From positions 1 to 17,030 of the forward strand of contig NZ_JAIVFR010000021.1 of assembly GCF_020829685.1 (NCBI RefSeq): 17,030 bases of DNA. Reading direction: 5' to 3'. The position numbers and the translations under genes were made by a program. Below, one piece after another: positions 1-5,334 of the stretch. The notes below the pieces were generated by a model. It was not told the origin of the DNA. It was given only the letters and a program-made list of their open reading frames with translations, and did not search any database. Every line of letters begins with the position of its first letter. The first letter of the stretch is position 1. The DNA comes from Nostoc sp. CHAB 5715 (lineage in GTDB: Bacteria > Cyanobacteriota > Cyanobacteriia > Cyanobacteriales > Nostocaceae).

Positions 1-479
1 CATTTTCAAACATTCCGTATCGATGTTTACTAGCTAACAACCGTATTACTACTTTGAGTATCGGCCCAGCAAACCCAGATGAATTAAGGGAACCTTTGCG
101 AATCGCTGGCTATGATGAAGAGTTAACATCAGCAGAAATTTCTGCTTTTGAGCGATTAGAAAATCACCAAAAAGTTGCTTTAGAAACTGATAAGTGTAGC
201 CAGTGTTATGCTTGTTTGCCCTGTCCAGAAAATATCAATATTCCAGAGGTGTTGCGGTTACGAAATCTTGCAGTGGCATACGATATGACTGACTATGGGC
301 AATATCGTTACGGAATGTTTGAAAATGCCGGTCACTGGTTCCCTGGAATGAAAGCTAATCGCTGTACAGAATGCGGTGACTGTTTGCCTCGGTGTCCAGA
401 AAAGTTAGATATTCCAGCTTTGTTGGAAGATGCTCACCAAAAATTAAGTGGGAAAGCAGGTAGGAGATTGTGGGGTTGA
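1..479 (+). CDS. Aldo/keto reductase with C-terminal 4Fe-4S clusters (3' end only)
   Basis: The reading frame is open from the window edge (first full codon at base 3) to a TGA at 477-479, so this is the C-terminal part of a longer protein. An internal TTG at 54 could be taken for a start but is not needed, because the upstream codons read as matching protein (..TTLSIGPANPDELREPL). Two ferredoxin-like cysteine clusters are visible: CSQCYACLPCP from base 195 (CxxCxxCxxCP) and CTECGDCLPRCP from base 363 (CxxCxxCxxxCP). This layout is known from the COG1453-type predicted oxidoreductases, which join a TIM-barrel aldo/keto reductase to a C-terminal iron-sulfur domain. The barrel itself lies outside the window. 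The substrate is unknown. Confidence in the family is good. Confidence 0.85.
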   Translation, partial: FSNIPYRCLLANNRITTLSIGPANPDELREPLRIAGYDEELTSAEISAFERLENHQKVALETDKCSQCYACLPCPENINIPEVLRLRNLAVAYDMTDYGQYRYGMFENAGHWFPGMKANRCTECGDCLPRCPEKLDIPALLEDAHQKLSGKAGRRLWG

Positions 480-548
480 GCAAGAGGCAGGGGGCAGGGG
501 AGCAACAAAAGTGATTTGTATCAATTATTTCGTGAAATGCTATGACCA

Positions 549-600
549 CCCCGAAACATAAAAATCCCAAAAAGTTTTTAGGTTTTAACTTCGGGGTTTT
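549..600 (+). terminator. Possible hairpin terminator after the aldo/keto reductase
   Basis: CCCCGAA (549-555) and TTCGGGG (590-596) are exact inverted repeats. The A-rich and T-rich arms between them can extend the stem imperfectly, and TTTT follows at 597-600. It lies 70 bases after the reductase stop. The T-tract is short and the loop region imperfect, so it may simply be a degenerate dispersed repeat. Confidence 0.35.
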
Positions 601-702
601 CAGCGAACATTCTTAGAAAAATGTAAAATTTATAAAGATTTAATAGAGTTAGGAAGATCCGCCCAAGCTGGGGTATCTCGCGGCAAGAAAGATGAAAATT
701 AA
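589..702 (+). other. Start-less ORF remnant overlapping the ABC exporter start
   Basis: The frame is open from just after a TAA at 586-588 to a TAA at 700-702. It reads as plausible protein (..KIYKDLIELGRSAQ.. ..VSRGKKDEN) but contains no ATG, GTG or TTG. It therefore looks like the tail of a gene whose 5' part has been lost, or a frame that opens by chance. Its stop overlaps the ATG at 692 of the ABC exporter, the arrangement expected of a translationally coupled upstream gene. I do not recognise the family. Confidence 0.25.
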
Positions 703-2523
703 AAAAAAAGAAATATCCTGCGCCAATCACTGACGGTTTTCCGCTACAGTGGACGGGCTGTAAGCTTAGTATGGACTACTAGCCGATCGCTTACTATTCT
801 TCTGGCTAGTTTAACAATAGTTGCTGGTCTTTTACCGGCGGCGATATCCTACATCAGTAAGTTGATTGTTGATGCAGTGGTATTTGCCTCTGAAGTTAAC
901 TCACAGAGCAATGGTTTTGTCAATATTTATCCTTCCTTATCTTATGTAGGATTAGAAGCGATCGCTGTAATTTTACTAGCAGGCAGTCAACGGGGAATCA
1001 TCATCTGTCAATCGTTATTGCGGGCGCTACTAGGTCAACGGGTAAATGTACTCATTTTAGAAAAGGCGTTGACACTGGATCTTAGACAGTTTGAAGACTC
1101 AGAATTTTATGACAAATTGAGCAATGCACGACGAGAAGCATCAGTTCGTCCTCTTTCCTTAGTAAACCGTACCTTTGGGTTAGTGCAAAATGCTCTTTCC
1201 CTGTTCACCTACGGTATTTTGCTGGTAAATTTTTCAGTTTGGGCGGTGGTGGTACTGATTTTGGCAGCTATGCCTGTATTTATTGCCGAAACAAAGTTTG
1301 CTGGGGAAGCCTTTCGCTTGTTTAGTTGGCGTGCATCAGAAACTCGTCAACAGCACTACTTAGAAAATCTGCTAGCAAGAGAAGATTTTGTCACAGAAGT
1401 CAAACTCTACCAGTTGGGAGAGATGCTGCTAGGACGTTACCGCAACCTATTCGATCAACTCTATGGCGAAGACCTCGATTTAACTCTCCGGCGAGGATTG
1501 TGGGGATATCTCCTGAGTTTAGTGAGTACTGGTGCTTTTTACCTAGCTTATTCTTGTATTGTGCGGAAAACAGTGCTAGGTCAGATTTCTTTGGGAGATA
1601 TGACAATGTATCTCACTGTGTTTCGCCAAGGACAATCTACTTTCTCTAATGCCCTCACTTCTATTGGAGGGATGTATGAAGACAACCTATATCTATCAAA
1701 TCTCTATGATTTTCTGGAAGAAGAAGTACCAAAGTCTTGGGGGAAAGCAACCATTGGTTTAAATCCCCAAGATGGTATCCGTTTTGAGAACGTATCATTT
1801 ACTTATCCAGGAAGTTCTAAGCCGACGTTGAGAAACATTTCGCTACACTTGAAACCCAGAGAGAAACTGGCAATTGTCGGTGAAAACGGTTCCGGTAAAA
1901 CTACCTTAATCAAACTACTTACCCGACTCTACACCCCTGACTCTGGGCGAATTTTATTAGATGGCTTGGACTTGCAGGAATGGGATGTGGATGTGTTGCG
2001 GCGTCGGATTGGTGTGATTTTTCAGAACTTTGTCCGCTACCAGTTCACTGTGGGTGAGAATATTGGCGTGGGCGATGTAGAACATCTCGAAAACAAAACT
2101 CGTTGGCGAACTGCTGCCCAAAAAGGCATGGCCCAATCTTTTATTGACCAATTACCCCAAAGCTTCAAGACTCAGCTTGGTCGTTGGTTTAAGGGAGGAC
2201 AGGAACTTTCGGGGGGACAGTGGCAAAAAATTGCTCTATCTCGTGCTTTTATGCGATCGCAAGCAGATATCTTGGTGTTAGATGAACCAACATCAGCAAT
2301 AGATGCCCAAGCTGAGTTTGAGATTTTCAATCATTTTCGCGCTATTACTCAAAATCAGATGGTACTTTTGATTTCTCATCGCTTCTCAACAGTACGGATG
2401 GCTGACAAAATCCTAGTTATAGAAAACGGGGAAGTTATAGAACAAGGAACTCACGAAGAACTGTTAGAGGTAGGAGGACGTTATGCCAAGTTGTTTCTGT
2501 TACAAGCAGCCGGTTATCAGTAG
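692..2523 (+). CDS. ABC exporter, fused permease and ATPase, frameshifted at its start
   Basis: Half-size ABC exporter with a transmembrane domain followed by a nucleotide-binding domain. Numbering from the TTG at 862, which opens 553 codons: Walker A GENGSGKTT at 340-348, Q-loop in IFQNFVRYQ, signature LSGGQ at 449-453, Walker B ILVLDEP with D474, and the H-loop histidine of LLISHR at 506. The 862 start would remove the first membrane helix, because the same frame is open and protein-like back to 703 (SLTILLASLTIVAGLLPAA). No ATG, GTG or TTG occurs in 703-861. ATG 692 reads MKIKK and then passes through nine A's (701-709); one extra A would join it to the main frame and give about 609 residues, normal for the family. 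The Q-loop context and GGQWQKIAL resemble exporters of lantibiotics and other peptides, but the substrate is inferred only weakly. The gene is either a pseudogene or is rescued by slippage. Confidence 0.8.
701..709 (+). promoter_or_regulatory. A9 run: frameshift or slippage site
   Basis: Nine consecutive A's sit four codons into the reading frame that starts at ATG 692. In the frame as written translation ends after 13 codons at a TGA. With ten A's it continues into the full ABC exporter. Long A runs are known sites of polymerase slippage in bacteria, of indel mutation, and of sequencing error; the sequence alone cannot separate these. Confidence 0.5.
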
Positions 2524-2687
2524 AAAAATAAGCTAGCAATCTTTGTGAATTGACATAGCGATCGCTCACTTTGTACAAAGCACATAGCACCTCTATCAAA
2601 CCATGTTTACCGAACAGGTTAACATAGGTAAAATCTCTTTAGTGCCTAGACGCTCCGTATCGTTAAACATTGTTACCCAATAGAACT

Positions 2688-3305
2688 ATGCAAATAACAC
2701 AACAGCGATACTATACCCCAAAGGAATATTTAGAGCTAGAAGAAGCTGCTGACTATAGAAGTGAATACATTAACGGACAGATAATTCCTATGGCGGGTGG
2801 AACAGTAAATCATAATCAAATAGCACTCAACTTAAGTACTGAGTTAAATTTCGCTTTTAAAAAGCAGAACTACCGGGTTTTTATGGGTGATGTTCGTCTA
2901 TGGATACTCCAAAAGCGTACCTATACCTATCCAGATGTGATGATTCTGGCAGGTGAACCAGAGTTTTTTAACAACCGAAAGGATATAATTCTGAATCCAC
3001 AGATTATTGTTGAGGTTTTATCAAAATCTACCAAAGGCTATGATCGCGAAGATAAATTTCAGGCTTACCGAACTATTTCTACTTTTCAAGAATATCTATT
3101 AATTGACCAAACTCAGATTCATGTAGATCAATTTTCTAAAACTGGGAAAAAGCAATGGACGCTTCGTGAATATGATGAAGAAGATGAAGCGATCGCACTT
3201 GTAACCGTACCCTTTGAGATTTCCTTACAGGATTTATACAACAAAGTTAAGTTTGAGCCTGTTGAGTCGGAAGGGGAAGGTGCTGATATTGAAGGATTGG
3301 GGTAA
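2688..3305 (+). CDS. Uma2 family (DUF820) putative endonuclease
   Basis: A 205-residue protein of the Uma2 family, predicted PD-(D/E)XK-fold nucleases that are strongly expanded in cyanobacteria and have no settled cellular role. The usual pattern is present: N-terminal YYTPKEYLELEE, then YPDVMIL (acidic residue of the PD motif), IIVEVLSKST (the E of ExV) and DKFQAYRTI (lysine helix), followed by FQEYLLIDQ. I chose ATG 2688; an in-frame TTG at 2670 would add six residues (MLPNRT) that do not look like family sequence. The acidic C-terminus (SEGEGADIEG) is poorly conserved in general. The gene is single, with 164 bases upstream of the start and no clear terminator after it. The family call is firm; activity is inferred. 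Confidence 0.85.
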   Translation: MQITQQRYYTPKEYLELEEAADYRSEYINGQIIPMAGGTVNHNQIALNLSTELNFAFKKQNYRVFMGDVRLWILQKRTYTYPDVMILAGEPEFFNNRKDIILNPQIIVEVLSKSTKGYDREDKFQAYRTISTFQEYLLIDQTQIHVDQFSKTGKKQWTLREYDEEDEAIALVTVPFEISLQDLYNKVKFEPVESEGEGADIEGLG

Positions 3306-3362
3306 GGTGCGTAGGCGTAGCCCGCACTTCGGCTGCGCTCAGTGACCACCGCAGGCATCGCA
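3306..3362. repeat. Dispersed repeat, split by a 25-bp nested insertion
   Basis: GGCGTAGCCCGC .. GCAGGCATCGCA resembles a short repeat common in Nostoc-type genomes. An inverted, uninterrupted version is present at 13808-13835 (GCGATGCCTGCGG followed by CGGGCTACGCC). In the copy here about 25 extra bases (starting ACTTCGGCTGCGCTC, ending at about 3350) separate the two halves. Confidence 0.6.
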
Positions 3363-3476
3363 TTTTGTTGATAGAATACATCTTATTTAAGGTTTTATAT
3401 TTAACATAAATAAAGTAAATTATTCAGCATATATTTTCTGAAGACAGAACAGCAGCGCTACATTTGAAACAAAATC

Positions 3477-4025
3477 ATGGCTACAGGTAAAGAGTATGAA
3501 GCTAAAATTGCAAACTATAACTGGGATGATTTAATCCAACTGTGGTCAGAAATTGAGTCAGGTGATACTCCTGGTTGGGGTGCAGGTAAAGCATTAGAGT
3601 ATTTAGTTTTACGAGCCTTTGAACTCGATAGCGCTGAAGTAACTTGGCCTTATAGTGTACGAGTTGATGGAGACGAATTAGAACAAATTGATGGAGTAGT
3701 TTATTCAGAGGGTTTAGCTTATATTATAGAATGCAAAGATGAATGTGAAGCGGTAGATATTTTACCAATTGCGAAGCTAAGAAATCAACTATTACGCAGA
3801 CCTGCAACAATTACTGGTATTGTATTTAGTCGTAAGGGATTTACACCAAATGCTGTGAAATTAGCGAGATTGGTTTCACCCCAAACTATACTCTTATGGG
3901 AAGGAGAAGAAATTAAATATTCGCTCCAAAATAAATGTATAATTAGATCGCTAGTCAAAAAATCTCGACATTGTATTGAACATGGTCTTCCCGATTACAA
4001 TATTACAATTGAGGCTAAAATATGA
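3477..4025 (+). CDS. PD-(D/E)XK restriction endonuclease-like protein (Mrr_cat-like)
   Basis: A 182-residue protein with the core of a PD-(D/E)XK nuclease: a helix with E41 (GKALEYLVLRAFE), then IDGVV with D72, a beta strand ending in IIECK with E85 and K87, and a later strand (TGIVFSRKGF). This order (E, D, ExK) is that of the Mrr-type restriction endonuclease catalytic domain (PF04471-like). There is no visible DNA-recognition domain, so it is a near-minimal catalytic unit. The start is ATG 3477; no strong ribosome binding site is visible. Its stop overlaps the start of the next gene by four bases (ATGA), so the two are almost certainly co-translated. A defence role is plausible from the fold and pairing but is inference; a housekeeping nuclease cannot be excluded. 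Confidence 0.7.
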   Translation: MATGKEYEAKIANYNWDDLIQLWSEIESGDTPGWGAGKALEYLVLRAFELDSAEVTWPYSVRVDGDELEQIDGVVYSEGLAYIIECKDECEAVDILPIAKLRNQLLRRPATITGIVFSRKGFTPNAVKLARLVSPQTILLWEGEEIKYSLQNKCIIRSLVKKSRHCIEHGLPDYNITIEAKI

Positions 4026-4567
4026 CCCAAGCTTATATACTTACAGAAGGAAATCAAGACATAGTAATTTTAAAACGCTTGCTACCACAACCTATTATTC
4101 AAGAAATTAAATTTGTAGATGGTTCCGGTCAGTATGGAGCACAATCGTTAGCGAGTACACTCCTGGCTACTAGATCAATTCCTGTTGCTCTAGTGACGGA
4201 TGCAGATACAGAAGATGATTCACTTGTTAGCGAACAATTAGATACACTCAATTATTTACTCCGTCAAGCATCTCCTGGAATTCCTTTTAAAGTTTTACTG
4301 GCAGTTCCAGAAATAGAGATAGTCTTAGTACAAAATCGTCCGTTGATTGAAAAATTAGCTGAACGTAGCTTTACTGATTTAGAATGGCAACTTGCTCAGA
4401 GCAAGCCAAAAATGTTTTTAGAAGCAGTTTTAGGCAAAGATATGCCAGTTATTCAGAAAATACTAACTAGTGCTAGTAATGATGAAATACAGACATTGCA
4501 ACAACATTCATTAATACAAAACTTAATTAATTTTTTATCATCAGTTGCTGTTACGCCTACAGTTTAA
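4022..4567 (+). CDS. TOPRIM-like small protein coupled to the upstream nuclease
   Basis: A 181-residue protein that begins YILTEGNQD, where E9 follows a beta strand, and continues to VALVTDADTEDD with D60 and D62. A glutamate after the first strand and a DxD after a later strand is the TOPRIM signature, in which the acidic residues bind metal. A further acidic segment, VPEIEIVLV, follows. Similar stand-alone domains occur as the nuclease part of OLD-type proteins and as short TOPRIM-only proteins; here there is no ATPase domain. ATGA overlap with the PD-(D/E)XK gene implies a two-gene operon. I cannot assign a named family with certainty; the TOPRIM call rests on these motifs and the predicted alternating strand/helix pattern. 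Confidence 0.6.
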   Translation: MTQAYILTEGNQDIVILKRLLPQPIIQEIKFVDGSGQYGAQSLASTLLATRSIPVALVTDADTEDDSLVSEQLDTLNYLLRQASPGIPFKVLLAVPEIEIVLVQNRPLIEKLAERSFTDLEWQLAQSKPKMFLEAVLGKDMPVIQKILTSASNDEIQTLQQHSLIQNLINFLSSVAVTPTV

Positions 4568-4572
4568 ATTGA

Positions 4573-4867
4573 TTAATATTCCAGTGATTCAGGTAGTAGA
4601 TAAGTAAACCTCTCATAAGCCTTAAGTAATTTGAAGGTTCGAGTCTCAAACTCTTCTCTACACCTACGAGCTTCTAAATCTTTAACTTTTGCTACAACAT
4701 TTTAAAAACCTGTACGCATCTCCTCCCTGAAACGGATATGGTTTAGGTTTCTGAGTAAATGGATTAACCATAGTTGTTGTCAAAATAGACTTAATCTCAG
4801 TATTTCCAGCAATATTCTTGGTGTATCACTCGTTATATACAAAAGAGCGATCGCCTAACTTCCACGT
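4573..4867 (-). pseudogene. Decayed coding remnant, unidentified
   Basis: The minus strand, read directly on from the 52-residue ORF at 4868-5026 in the same frame, carries clearly protein-like sequence interrupted by lesions. After the TAG (4868-4870) it reads WKLGDRSFVYNE, then TGA, then YTKNIAGNTEIKSILTTT and NPFTQKPKPYPFQGGDAYRF. Then a one-base frameshift is needed to continue as VVAKVKDLEARRCREEFE and LKAYERFTYLLPESLEY, ending at TAA (4573-4575). The long continuous charged and hydrophobic pattern across the lesions argues for a former gene and not chance frames. I do not recognise the product. Confidence 0.5.
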
Positions 4868-5026
4868 CTAGATTTTACCGGCCTTCAATCCCTTGTCATA
4901 CTTCTGTCTATATTTGTGAATAGCAGATTTAAGTTTTCCTTTCAGTTCTGGCGGATTTTGCATTACTGACATAAACAAATCTCTGTCACGATCGGATAGC
5001 ACTAAACTTTTAGATTCTTTTAACAT
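4868..5026 (-). CDS. Small ORF, antitoxin-like, 52 residues
   Basis: A short minus-strand ORF from ATG (5024-5026) to TAG (4868-4870). It contains the segment VLSDRDRDLFMSVMQNPPE followed by LKGKLKSAIHKYRQKY. The SDRDRDLFMSVMQNPP segment resembles DUF1778/TacA-type ribbon-helix-helix antitoxins (SERDRELFLSALENPP-like), though the rest is short for that family. The frame continues past its TAG into the remnant at 4573-4867, so it could be the intact first part of one broken gene or a short gene followed by a dead partner. No good ribosome binding site is visible. The coding assignment is moderate; the antitoxin idea is inference. Confidence 0.45.
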   Translation of the reverse strand: MLKESKSLVLSDRDRDLFMSVMQNPPELKGKLKSAIHKYRQKYDKGLKAGKI

Positions 5027-5334
5027 AGTTAATTTCAGCCTTCAGCTTAGTACAGTTTTGCGTAAAAGTGTAGCGTTTTGCAAGCCGACGCATTAACAAT
5101 GCAAGCTATTGCCTAATTTAACTCGCTACAAATTAATGAAATACTGTATTTAGTCTTTAATTAACAGCGTAGTTATTCTTAGTAGACAATGTATACACAA
5201 TATTGATTTTGAGCATCACATCCAGTTTTTACTCTCTCTGAAGAGGAATTAAATCGCCACGGAGGAGATAGCGATCGCCCCTTTGCCCGATAACTTCGAT
5301 AAAATCACTATGGTGCTACTTAACCCTAAATCTG
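5027..5334. other. Gene-free AT-rich stretch before the U32 gene
   Basis: No convincing gene was found in these 308 bases. The stretch is AT-rich, with one HIP1 site near 5270. A 23-codon open frame (..FTLSEEELNRHGGD..) ending at a TAA near 5292 looks faintly protein-like but has no start and cannot be assigned. It presumably contains the promoter of the U32 gene, but I see no clear promoter pair. Confidence 0.4.

Noticed and set aside
862..864. TTG 862 as the true start of the ABC exporter
   Set aside because: It would cut off the first membrane helix, which is clearly encoded upstream in the same frame.
4636..4660. GGTTCGAGTC, like the T-arm of a tRNA
   Set aside because: No acceptor, D or anticodon arms can be drawn around it, and the minus strand here is part of the coding remnant (EFETRTF).
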